Shown here: positions 8,201 to 15,416 of the stretch, in pieces
Position numbering within the stretch: position 1 is the first letter of the stretch
Layout: every line of letters starts with the position of its first letter
Made by a program: the position numbers and the translations under genes
From: Nocardia ignorata NBRC 108230
GTDB taxonomy: Bacteria; Actinomycetota; Actinomycetes; Mycobacteriales; Mycobacteriaceae
Length of the DNA stretch: 64,000 bases
Assembly (NCBI RefSeq): GCF_001612905.1
Contig: NZ_BDBI01000043.1
Location: 1 to 64,000, forward strand
Direction: 5' to 3'
Notes under the pieces: generated by a model
What the model saw: only the letters and a program-made list of their open reading frames with translations
Told to the model about the DNA's origin: nothing
Databases searched by the model: none

Positions 8201-8228
8201 CGCAACGAGGTTGCGCGCTTGCGCAACC
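8201..8228 (-). promoter_or_regulatory. Mutually exclusive hairpins in the trpD leader
   Basis: On the minus strand GGTTGCGC-AAGC-GCGCAACC (8228 to 8209) is a perfect 8-bp stem. Its second arm can instead pair with GTTGCG at 8206-8201 (CGCAAC-CTC-GTTGCG). The two stems cannot coexist, and the element ends 30 bases before the trpD start. This is the geometry of an attenuator, but there is no T-run and no Trp-rich leader peptide that I can see. Confidence 0.35.
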
Positions 8229-8250
8229 ACTGTGCGCTCGATCGGCAAGT

Positions 8251-8670
8251 TTAGGCGGCCGGACGTGGCGGCTGCAGCGCGTCCCACCCGTCGGCGACCC
8301 CGTCGTGGCGTTGCGCCAGGCCCGCCATCCGTGAACGTTCCTGCGAGATCGTCAGCGGGTCGAGCAGCTGTACCCGCTGCAGCAGCACGGGCACCAGATC
8401 GTCGGAGACCCCGCGCACCGCCTCCGCGCGCTCGTAGCCGTCGTATCCGGCGATCGCACAGGCCTCGTCGATGCGGTCGGCGGGCAGCCGCAGATGGTGC
8501 CGCAACACCGCCTGGGCGCCGCGATCGAGATCGACAGCCCGGTCGAGCGCCACCGAGGACGCCTCGGCGTCGTCGAAGCTCGACGCGACGACGACCAGAT
8601 CCTCGCGCGTGGGATCGAGCCCACCGGGTTGCCCACCGAAGAGCCGCCGCCACATCCGCACTACGACCAT
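8251..8670 (-). CDS. Conserved-looking hypothetical protein, 139 residues
   Basis: A soluble protein rich in Asp, Arg, Ala and Leu with no signal peptide or membrane helix and no motif I recognise. It begins MVVVRMWRRLFGG and has a central helical region (ALDRAVDLDRGAQAVLRHHL, RIDEACAIAGYDGYERAEAV). The ATG at 8670 has a strong GAGGAGG site 6 bases upstream. It is upstream of trpD on the same strand (79-base gap) and divergent from ctaE. A gene of this size occurs at this locus in related organisms as I recall, but I assign no function. Confidence 0.6.
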   Translation of the reverse strand: MVVVRMWRRLFGGQPGGLDPTREDLVVVASSFDDAEASSVALDRAVDLDRGAQAVLRHHLRLPADRIDEACAIAGYDGYERAEAVRGVSDDLVPVLLQRVQLLDPLTISQERSRMAGLAQRHDGVADGWDALQPPRPAA

Positions 8671-8805
8671 CGTCGCCTCCTCGTCTCAGCCTATCCACAT
8701 CCAACGCTGTCACAATGAGTTGTCACGCGAAGAGTCGCCAACACGCCGACGGTTGCTTCGGACCCCCTCTGTACGTGGGTTTTCCGGTCCGCGCGACAAA
8801 CTTTC

Positions 8806-8833
8806 GTACCCGGGTACAGCTGTCGTACTACGA
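8806..8833. promoter_or_regulatory. Two perfect palindromes upstream of ctaE
   Basis: GTACCCGGGTAC (8806-8817) is a perfect 12-bp palindrome and TCGTACTACGA (8823-8833) a perfect 11-bp palindrome. They cover the -35 region of the presumed ctaE promoter (-10 at 8839-8844). They are good candidates for an operator controlling the terminal oxidase operon; the cognate regulator is unknown. Confidence 0.4.
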
Positions 8834-8838
8834 AGAGT

Positions 8839-8844
8839 CATACT
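8839..8844 (+). promoter_or_regulatory. -10 hexamer CATACT for leaderless ctaE
   Basis: CATACT ends 6 bases before the ctaE GTG at 8851 and there is no Shine-Dalgarno sequence, so the mRNA probably begins at the start codon. Confidence 0.4.
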
Positions 8845-8850
8845 TACCCC

Positions 8851-9462
8851 GTGACGACCGCAGTAGGCACCCCAGGATCGGCCATTACTCAGCGTGTGCA
8901 TTCGCTGAACCGGCCCAACATGGTCAGCGTCGGAACCATCATCTGGCTGTCGAGCGAGCTGATGTTCTTCGCCGGCCTCTTCGCCATGTACTTCGTTGCG
9001 CGCGCGCAAGCGCACGGCAACTGGCCCCCGGAGCCCACCGAGCTGAACCTCGCGTTGGCTGTTCCGGTGACGGCCGTGCTGATCGCATCGTCGTTCACCT
9101 GCCAGATGGGCGTGTTCGCCGCGGAGAAGGGCGATGTGTTCGGCCTGCGCCGCTGGTACACGATCACCCTGCTGATGGGTGCCTTCTTCGTCGCCGGTCA
9201 GGCGTACGAGTACTACCACCTGGCGCACGAGGGCACGACCATCGCGGGCAGCTCCTACGGCTCGGTCTTCTACATCACCACCGGCTTCCACGGTCTGCAC
9301 GTGATCGGCGGTCTGATCGCGTTCGTGTTCCTGCTCATCCGCACCACGCTGAGCAAGTTCACCCCCGCTCAGGCCACCGCCGCCATCGTGGTGTCCTACT
9401 ACTGGCATTTCGTCGACATCGTCTGGATCGGGCTGTTCGCCACGATCTACTTCGTCAGCTAG
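8851..9462 (+). CDS. ctaE: Cytochrome c oxidase subunit III (aa3)
   Basis: A 203-residue integral membrane protein with five hydrophobic segments and the CtaE/COX3 signatures SELMFFAGLFAMYF, AYEYYHL and SSYGSVFYITTGFHGLHVIGG (in two motifs: the FHGLHV helix and the closing SYYWHFVDIVWIGLF). It is subunit III of the aa3 oxidase, which in Actinobacteria forms an obligate supercomplex with the cytochrome bcc complex encoded next. It is the first gene of ctaE-qcrCAB; 58 bases separate it from qcrC. It seems to be leaderless, with a palindromic region overlapping its promoter. Confidence 0.97.
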   Translation: MTTAVGTPGSAITQRVHSLNRPNMVSVGTIIWLSSELMFFAGLFAMYFVARAQAHGNWPPEPTELNLALAVPVTAVLIASSFTCQMGVFAAEKGDVFGLRRWYTITLLMGAFFVAGQAYEYYHLAHEGTTIAGSSYGSVFYITTGFHGLHVIGGLIAFVFLLIRTTLSKFTPAQATAAIVVSYYWHFVDIVWIGLFATIYFVS

Positions 9463-9520
9463 CCCGCGGGCACACAAGCTTTTGCACAAGTCGGTTCCGT
9501 CTACTCCAAAGGGACTACAG

Positions 9521-10378
9521 ATGAGTTCATCTCCCCCGTCGGCCCCCGAGCCCGCAGGCGCCGGTCAGGCTGCCAAGACGCGCAAGCAGCGTCGCGCCCG
9601 CCGTCGTATCGCGGGTGCGCTCGCGCTGATGGTCGGCCTCGTCGGAGCCGGCTTCCTGGCGAGCGCGCTCACCCCCGAGCCGCAGATCGCCACCGCGAAC
9701 GAGGACCAGTCCGCGCTGATCCGTGAGGGCAAGCAGCTCTACGAGACCTCGTGCATCACCTGCCACGGTGCGAACCTGCAGGGTGTGCCCGATCGCGGGC
9801 CGAGCCTGATCGGTGTCGGTGAGGCCGCGGTCTACTTCCAGGTCTCCTCCGGCCGTATGCCGATGGTGCGCAACGAGGCCCAGGCCATGCGCAAGCCGGA
9901 GAAGTTCGACGCGCATCAGACCGACGCGCTCGGCGCCTACGTCGCCGCCAACGGCGGTGGCCCCTCGGTGATCCGCGACGCCAACGGCGAGATCGCCCAG
10001 GAATCGCTGCGCGGCGACGACATCGGCCGCGGTTCGGAGCTCTTCCGCATGAACTGCGCGTCCTGCCACAACTTCACCGGTCGTGGAGGCGCGCTTTCGG
10101 GCGGTAAGTTCGCTCCGCCGCTCGAGCCGGCCAACGAGCAGCAGATCTACGACGCGATGCTCACCGGTCCGCAGAACATGCCCAAGTTCTCCGACCGGCA
10201 GCTGACGCCGGAAGAGAAGCGCGACATCGTCGCCTACGTCAAGAACTCCGCCGAGGAGAAGTCGCCCGGCGGCTGGGATCTCGGCGGTTTCGGTCCGGCG
10301 ACCGAAGGTCTCGCCATCTGGGTCATCGGCATCACCGCCACCGTCGGTGCGGCCATGTGGATCGGTTCCCGCACGTGA
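9521..10378 (+). CDS. qcrC: Cytochrome bcc complex diheme cytochrome c subunit
   Basis: A 285-residue diheme c-type cytochrome. After a basic N-terminus (KTRKQRRARRRIAG) comes a membrane segment at about 32-52, then two heme-binding motifs, CITCH near residue 78 and CASCH near 180, each in a class I cytochrome c fold with Met ligands (SSGRMPM, GPQNMPKF). A second membrane helix closes the protein (LAIWVIGITATVGAAMWIG). It passes electrons from the Rieske centre straight to the aa3 oxidase without soluble cytochrome c. The ATG at 9521 follows AAAGGGA at a normal distance, so I use it and not the upstream in-frame start at 9482. Confidence 0.96.
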   Translation: MSSSPPSAPEPAGAGQAAKTRKQRRARRRIAGALALMVGLVGAGFLASALTPEPQIATANEDQSALIREGKQLYETSCITCHGANLQGVPDRGPSLIGVGEAAVYFQVSSGRMPMVRNEAQAMRKPEKFDAHQTDALGAYVAANGGGPSVIRDANGEIAQESLRGDDIGRGSELFRMNCASCHNFTGRGGALSGGKFAPPLEPANEQQIYDAMLTGPQNMPKFSDRQLTPEEKRDIVAYVKNSAEEKSPGGWDLGGFGPATEGLAIWVIGITATVGAAMWIGSRT

Positions 10379-10418
10379 TCGGGCAGGCCGCGCTCGGCGC
10401 GTCGGATAGGACACAGTC

Positions 10419-11558
10419 ATGAGTGGACAGGAGCGAAGCGACATGGGTCGCGAACCCACCGAAGACGAACTGGACGCGATGTCGCGTGACGAGCTCGTCG
10501 AACTCGGTACCGCGCGAGACGACGTCGAGGTCGTGTACCGCAGCGAGCGCTGGCCGGTGCCAGGCACCCGGGCCGAGAAGCGCGCCGAGCGTGCCGTCAC
10601 GTTCTGGTTCGCCATCTCCGGTCTCGCGGCCGCCGCGCTGATCGGTGTCTTCCTGTTCTGGCCGTGGGAGTGGAAGGGCAAGGGCGACGAGGGCCACGAG
10701 GCCTACTCGCTGTTCACCCCGCTCATCGGTCTGACCTTCGGCATCTCGGTGCTGGTCATCGGTATCGCCGTGGTGCTGATCCGTAAGCGGTTCATCCCCG
10801 CCGAGATCTCCATCCAGCAGCGCCACGACGGCCCGTCCGACGAGGTCGAGCGTCGTACCCTGGCCGCCGAGCTGCAGGACGCGCTCGAGACCTCCACCCT
10901 CGGTCGCCGCAAGATGATGCTCGGCACCGCCGGTGCCGGCGTCGGTGTGCTCGGCCTGGGTGCCGCGATGGTGTTCATCGGCGGCATGATCAAGAACCCG
11001 TGGGCGAAGAAGGACAAGTCGCCGCTGTGGGTATCGGGCTGGACCCCGGACTACCCCGGCGAGACCGTCTACATCCGCCGCGACACCGGCCGCCCCGACG
11101 ACATCGTCCTGGTGCGCCCGGAGGATCTCGACGCGGGCGCGATGGAAACCGTCTTCCCCTGGAAAGAGAAGTGGCGCGGCGATTCGCACGCCACCCTGCA
11201 GTCGCTGCGCGGCATCCGTAACTCCGTCATGCTGATCCGTCTGCGCACCGAGGACGCCGAGAAGGCGATCAAGCGCAAGGGCCAGGAGAGCTTCAACTAC
11301 GGCGACTACTTCGCCTACTCGAAGATCTGCACCCACCTCGGCTGCCCGACCTCGCTGTTCGAGCAGCAGACCAACCGGATCCTGTGCCCGTGCCACCAGT
11401 CGCAGTTCTCGGCGACCGAGTGGGGTAAGCCGGTCTTCGGTCCGGCCGCTCGCGCGCTGCCTCAGCTGCCGATCACCGTCAACTCCGAGGGCTTCCTGGT
11501 CGCCGCGGGCGACTTCATCGAGCCGCTCGGCCCGGCCTTCTGGGAGCGTCGTTCATGA
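10419..11558 (+). CDS. qcrA: Cytochrome bcc complex Rieske iron-sulfur subunit
   Basis: A 379-residue actinobacterial Rieske protein, long because it has three membrane helices (about 66-85, 103-123 and 165-190) and a cytoplasmic N-terminal extension. The C-terminal domain carries the [2Fe-2S] ligands CTHLGC (about 304-309) and CPCHQS (about 324-329). It oxidises menaquinol at QcrB and hands the electron to QcrC. The stop overlaps the qcrB start by 4 bases (ATGA), so the two are translationally coupled. Confidence 0.96.
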   Translation: MSGQERSDMGREPTEDELDAMSRDELVELGTARDDVEVVYRSERWPVPGTRAEKRAERAVTFWFAISGLAAAALIGVFLFWPWEWKGKGDEGHEAYSLFTPLIGLTFGISVLVIGIAVVLIRKRFIPAEISIQQRHDGPSDEVERRTLAAELQDALETSTLGRRKMMLGTAGAGVGVLGLGAAMVFIGGMIKNPWAKKDKSPLWVSGWTPDYPGETVYIRRDTGRPDDIVLVRPEDLDAGAMETVFPWKEKWRGDSHATLQSLRGIRNSVMLIRLRTEDAEKAIKRKGQESFNYGDYFAYSKICTHLGCPTSLFEQQTNRILCPCHQSQFSATEWGKPVFGPAARALPQLPITVNSEGFLVAAGDFIEPLGPAFWERRS

Positions 11559-13186
11559 GTGCTGGAACTATGGCCGCCAACCAGGTCAACGAGATGGACG
11601 AGCGGTATCGCGCCGCGGCGTTCGTGAAGCGGTCGATCAACAAGGTCTTCCCGACCCATTGGTCGTTCCTGCTCGGTGAGATCGCGCTGTACGCGTTCAT
11701 CATCCTGCTGCTGTCGGGTATCTACCTGACGCTGTACTTCGACCCGTCGATGGCGCACGTCGTGTACGACGGCGCCTACCAGCCGCTGCGCGGCGTCGGC
11801 ATGTCGCGGGCCTACGAGACGACGCTGAACATCTCCTTCGAGGTGCGCGGTGGTCTGTTCGTCCGCCAGATCCACCACTGGGCGGCACTGCTGTTCGCGG
11901 CGTCGATCATCATCCACCTGTTCCGCATCTTCTTCACCGGCGCGTTCCGCAAGCCGCGTGAGGCGAACTGGGTGATCGGCTCGCTGCTGCTGATCCTGGC
12001 GATGTTCGAAGGCTTCTTCGGTTACTCGCTGCCCGACGACCTGCTCTCGGGCACCGGTCTTCGTGCCGCGTTCTCCGGCATCACCATCGGTGTCCCGGTG
12101 GTCGGTACCTGGCTGCACTGGCTGATGTTCGGCGGCGACTTCCCCGGCGACATCATCATCCCGCGTCTCTACATCGCGCACGTGCTGCTGCTGCCCGGCA
12201 TCATCCTGGCGCTGATCGGTGCCCACGTGGCGCTGGTCTGGTACCAGAAGCACACCCAGTTCCCCGGCCCGGCCCGCACGGAGACGAACGTGGTCGGTGC
12301 ACGCATCGTCCCGGTGTTCGCCGCCGACCAGGGCGCGTTCTTCGCCTTCACCCTCGGCATCGTCGGCATCATGGGCGGTGTCCTGCAGATCAACCCGGTG
12401 TGGAATCTCGGTCCGTACAACCCGTCGCAGGTGTCGGCGGGGTCGCAGCCCGACTTCTACATGATGTGGACCGACGGTATGGCGCGTCTGATGCCTGCCT
12501 GGGAGCTCTACCTCGGTCGGTACACGATCCCGGCGGCGTTCTGGGTCGCGCTGGTCATGGGCCTGGTGTTCACGCTGCTGATCGCCTACCCGTGGATCGA
12601 GAAGCGCCTCACGGGTGACACCAGCGCGCATCACAACCTGCTGCAGCGTCCGCGCGACGTACCGGTGCGCACGGCGATCGGTGCGATGGCCATCGCGTTC
12701 TATGTGGTGCTCACGCTGTCGTGCGTCAACGACATCATCGCGCTGAAGTTCGACATCTCGCTGAACGCGACCACCTGGATCGGTCGTATCGGCCTGCTGC
12801 TGCTGCCGCCGCTGGCATACTTCATCACCTACCGGTTCTGCATCGGCCTGCAGCGCAGCGACCGTGCGGTGCTCGAGCACGGCATCGAGACCGGTGTGAT
12901 CAAGCGTCTGCCGCACGGTGAGTACATCGAGGTGCATCAGCCGCTGGGTGGGGTCGACGCACACGGCCACGCCATCCCGCTGGAGTACCAGGGTGCCCCG
13001 GTGCCCAAGAAGATGAACCGCCTCGGTTCGGCGGGCAAGCCGGGTACGGGCAGCTTCCTTCGCCCCGACCCGCGCGCCGAGGGTCAGGCCTGGGCCGAGA
13101 TCGAGGAGGCCGAGGAGCACAAGATGCTCGGCGCCCTCGCCGAGCACCAGGCTCGCACCGGCAACGGTGACCACAGCGGTCACTGA
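11555..13186 (+). CDS. qcrB: Cytochrome bcc complex cytochrome b subunit
   Basis: A 543-residue cytochrome b with at least eight membrane helices and paired heme-ligand histidines (RQIHHWAA, IIIHLFRIFF, WLHWLMF, LYIAHVLLLPG). The quinol-oxidation site reads PDFYMMW, the actinobacterial form of PEWY. The C-terminal 130 residues after the last helix form a cytoplasmic tail rich in Glu, Gly and His. In mycobacteria QcrB is the target of the imidazopyridine class (telacebec). It is the last gene of the operon and is followed 12 bases later by a strong terminator. Confidence 0.97.
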   Translation: MSAGTMAANQVNEMDERYRAAAFVKRSINKVFPTHWSFLLGEIALYAFIILLLSGIYLTLYFDPSMAHVVYDGAYQPLRGVGMSRAYETTLNISFEVRGGLFVRQIHHWAALLFAASIIIHLFRIFFTGAFRKPREANWVIGSLLLILAMFEGFFGYSLPDDLLSGTGLRAAFSGITIGVPVVGTWLHWLMFGGDFPGDIIIPRLYIAHVLLLPGIILALIGAHVALVWYQKHTQFPGPARTETNVVGARIVPVFAADQGAFFAFTLGIVGIMGGVLQINPVWNLGPYNPSQVSAGSQPDFYMMWTDGMARLMPAWELYLGRYTIPAAFWVALVMGLVFTLLIAYPWIEKRLTGDTSAHHNLLQRPRDVPVRTAIGAMAIAFYVVLTLSCVNDIIALKFDISLNATTWIGRIGLLLLPPLAYFITYRFCIGLQRSDRAVLEHGIETGVIKRLPHGEYIEVHQPLGGVDAHGHAIPLEYQGAPVPKKMNRLGSAGKPGTGSFLRPDPRAEGQAWAEIEEAEEHKMLGALAEHQARTGNGDHSGH

Positions 13187-13198
13187 TTCCGCGAACAA

Positions 13199-13234
13199 CG
13201 AAGGCCCCGAGTCGGTTTCGACTCGGGGCCTTCG
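13199..13234. terminator. Perfect 16-bp terminator hairpin between qcrB and RNase AS
   Basis: CGAAGGCCCCGAGTCG (13199-13214) pairs perfectly with 13219-13234 around a GTTT loop. It sits between convergent genes and can serve both strands. No T-run follows, which is common in GC-rich Actinobacteria. Confidence 0.85.
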
Positions 13235-13240
13235 TCGTAT

Positions 13241-13738
13241 TCAGAGGCGCGGCGTGCGGCGGTGGGATTCGATGGCCTCGAACTTGGCCAGGTTGTGGCG
13301 GGCGTCGGCCAGCGCGTCGTGCGCGTCGTCGGGGATGGGCGGCAGTTCGGGGCTGCCGTGGGCCACCCAGTGCTGGCGCAGTTCGTTGGTGTAGCGGGGC
13401 ATGTTCTTGGGCAGGGCGGTCATGTCGCCCCACAGCTGGCACAGCGCCACGTGGTCGTAGGCGCCGACCCAGGCCCACAGCTCCGGATACACACCGGGCC
13501 GGGGCAGGAAGAACTTGAACAGGTCGTCGCGGATCTGGGCCCGGGTGCGATACAGCGGCGAACCGGCCGACGGCAGCTTCGGCAGCACATTGCGGCGCAC
13601 CCACGGCCCGGCCCGTCCGGCGTCGAATTCGGTGGAGACGGCGTAGTACTCGCGCCCGTCCTCGCAGACGACACCGATCGAGATCAGATCGATCGTCACG
13701 CCGTCCTCGACGAATTCCGAATCGTAGAAATATCGCAG
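13241..13738 (-). CDS. 3'-5' exoribonuclease, RNase AS family (Rv2179c type), CTG start
   Basis: A DEDDh exonuclease that in M. tuberculosis (Rv2179c) removes 3' adenylate tails from RNA. The first motif, RYFYDSEF (D and E are metal ligands), lies before the first GTG in the frame (13699), so that GTG cannot be the start. The codon in the position of the family Met (MRYFYD) is CTG at 13738, with GAAGAGG 8 bases upstream, giving 165 residues. Other motifs are GAYDHVALCQLWG and HDALADARHNL, completing the DEDDh set. No ATG, GTG or TTG occurs in frame just upstream. It converges on qcrB across the shared terminator. Confidence 0.85.
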   Translation of the reverse strand: MRYFYDSEFVEDGVTIDLISIGVVCEDGREYYAVSTEFDAGRAGPWVRRNVLPKLPSAGSPLYRTRAQIRDDLFKFFLPRPGVYPELWAWVGAYDHVALCQLWGDMTALPKNMPRYTNELRQHWVAHGSPELPPIPDDAHDALADARHNLAKFEAIESHRRTPRL

Positions 13739-13920
13739 GGAGATCGCCTCTTCGTGCCGGTGGGCGCCCGTCCCGTCCGGCGCGACGAGGCAGGCGGACC
13801 CACGATGAATTGAGTGAAACCCTATGCGGGCACTTCGCGCGTGGTGCGCAGGGGTCGCTGCCGGGGGTCCCGTCGGCCCGTCGCAGGTACGCCGGATATT
13901 CGCCGGCTTCGGTGAGTCCG

Positions 13921-13926
13921 TATTCT
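13921..13926 (+). promoter_or_regulatory. -10 hexamer TATTCT for leaderless aroG
   Basis: TATTCT ends 6 bases before the GTG at 13933; there is no ribosome-binding site, so transcription and translation probably start at the same base. Confidence 0.5.
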
Positions 13927-13932
13927 GATCTG

Positions 13933-15318
13933 GTGACCTGGACCGTCGACGTACCGATTGACCGCCTGCCGGAACTGCCGCCGCTGCCTGACGATCTGCG
14001 CAGGCGACTGGACGCCGCTCTGGCTCGCCCCGCCCTGCAGCAGCCGTCCTGGGACGCCGACGAGGCCACCACGATGCGCACCGTGCTCGAGAGCGTGCCG
14101 CCGATCTGCCTGCCCGCCGAGGTCGAGGACCTCAAGGCGCAGCTGGCGCAGGTGGCGCGCGGCGAGGCCTTCCTGATGCAGGGCGGTGACTGCGCGGAAA
14201 CCTTCGCCGACAACACCGAACCCCACATCAGGGGCAATATCCGCACCCTGCTGCAGATGGCTGTCGTGCTCACCTACGGCGCGAGCATGCCGGTGGTGAA
14301 GGTGGCCCGCATCGCCGGTCAATACGCCAAGCCGCGCTCTGCCGACATCGACGCGCTCGGCCTGAAGTCCTACCGGGGCGACATGGTCAACTCCCTGGTC
14401 GCCGACGAGCAGCTGCGCCGCCACGACCCGTCACGCCTGGTCCGGGCCTACGCCAACGCGAGCGCCGCGATGAACCTGGTCCGTGCCCTCACCAGCGCGG
14501 GCACCGCCGACCTGCACCGCCTGCACGACTGGAACCGTGACTTCGTCGCCCAGTCGCCCGCGGGTGCGCGCTACGAGACCCTGGCCGAGGAGATCGACAA
14601 GGGTCTGCGGTTCATGGCTGCCTGTCAGGTCAACGACCCGAGCCTCAAGACCGCCCGCATCTACGCCTCGCACGAGGCGCTCGTCCTCGACTACGAGCGC
14701 GCGATGCTCCGCCTCAGCGAGAGCGAGACGGGTGAACCGCTGCTCTACGACCTCTCGGCGCACTTCCTGTGGATCGGTGAGCGCACCCGTCAGCTCGACG
14801 GTGCCCACATCGCCTTCGCCGAGTTGCTGGCCAACCCCATCGGCCTCAAGATCGGCCCGACCACCACCCCCGACCAGGCGGTGGAATACGTCGAGCGGCT
14901 CGACCCGAACAACGAACCCGGCCGGCTCACCCTGGTGGCGCGCATGGGCAACGGCAAGGTGCGCGATGTGCTGCCGCCGATCATCGAGAAGGTGCAGGCC
15001 ACCGGCCACCAGGTGATCTGGCAGTGCGACCCGATGCACGGCAACACCCACGAGTCGTCCACCGGGTTCAAGACCCGTCACTTCGATCGGATCGTCGACG
15101 AGGTGCAGGGGTTCTTCGAGGTCCACCACGCGCTCGGCACTCATCCTGGCGGCATGCATATCGAGCTGACCGGTGAGAACGTCACCGAATGCCTGGGTGG
15201 TGCGCAGGACATCTCCGATCTGGATCTCGGTGGGCGGTACGAGACTGCCTGCGATCCCCGGCTCAACACTCAGCAGTCGCTGGAACTGTCGTTTCTGGTG
15301 GCGGAGATGCTGCGCTGA
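13933..15318 (+). CDS. aroG: Class II 3-deoxy-7-phosphoheptulonate (DAHP) synthase
   Basis: A 461-residue type II DAHP synthase, the first step of the shikimate pathway (phosphoenolpyruvate plus erythrose 4-phosphate). It is nearly collinear with M. tuberculosis AroG (Rv2178c, 462 residues), starting V/MTWTVDVPIDRLPELPPLP. Motifs include GGDCAETF (metal ligand Cys), KPRSAD, the SHEALVLDYERAMLR region, QCDPMHGNTHES and the C-terminal GRYETACDPRLNTQQSLELSF. The homology fixes the start at GTG 13933 and not at in-frame codons further up. The mycobacterial enzyme is allosterically inhibited by aromatic amino acids and stimulates chorismate mutase; that is likely here too. Confidence 0.96.
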   Translation: MTWTVDVPIDRLPELPPLPDDLRRRLDAALARPALQQPSWDADEATTMRTVLESVPPICLPAEVEDLKAQLAQVARGEAFLMQGGDCAETFADNTEPHIRGNIRTLLQMAVVLTYGASMPVVKVARIAGQYAKPRSADIDALGLKSYRGDMVNSLVADEQLRRHDPSRLVRAYANASAAMNLVRALTSAGTADLHRLHDWNRDFVAQSPAGARYETLAEEIDKGLRFMAACQVNDPSLKTARIYASHEALVLDYERAMLRLSESETGEPLLYDLSAHFLWIGERTRQLDGAHIAFAELLANPIGLKIGPTTTPDQAVEYVERLDPNNEPGRLTLVARMGNGKVRDVLPPIIEKVQATGHQVIWQCDPMHGNTHESSTGFKTRHFDRIVDEVQGFFEVHHALGTHPGGMHIELTGENVTECLGGAQDISDLDLGGRYETACDPRLNTQQSLELSFLVAEMLR

Positions 15319-15331
15319 GCCGGTTCGGTAG

Positions 15332-15370
15332 AGCCCGGTCAGCGGTTACCGCCGCGGCCGGGCTTTTCCT
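15332..15370 (+). terminator. Terminator after aroG
   Basis: AGCCCGG (15332-15338) pairs with CCGGGCT (15358-15364); an inner GCGG-TTA-CCGC stem can extend it. TTTCCTT follows, so it resembles an intrinsic terminator for the plus strand. Confidence 0.65.
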
Positions 15371-15416
15371 TGTCGTCCTTGTCGGGCTTGTCGTCCTTTT
15401 CCGGGGCGCGATCTCT

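Noticed and set aside
13810..13932. Longer start for aroG at 13810
   Set aside because: The extra 41 residues are not in the family and the -10 hexamer with GTG 13933 explains the start better.
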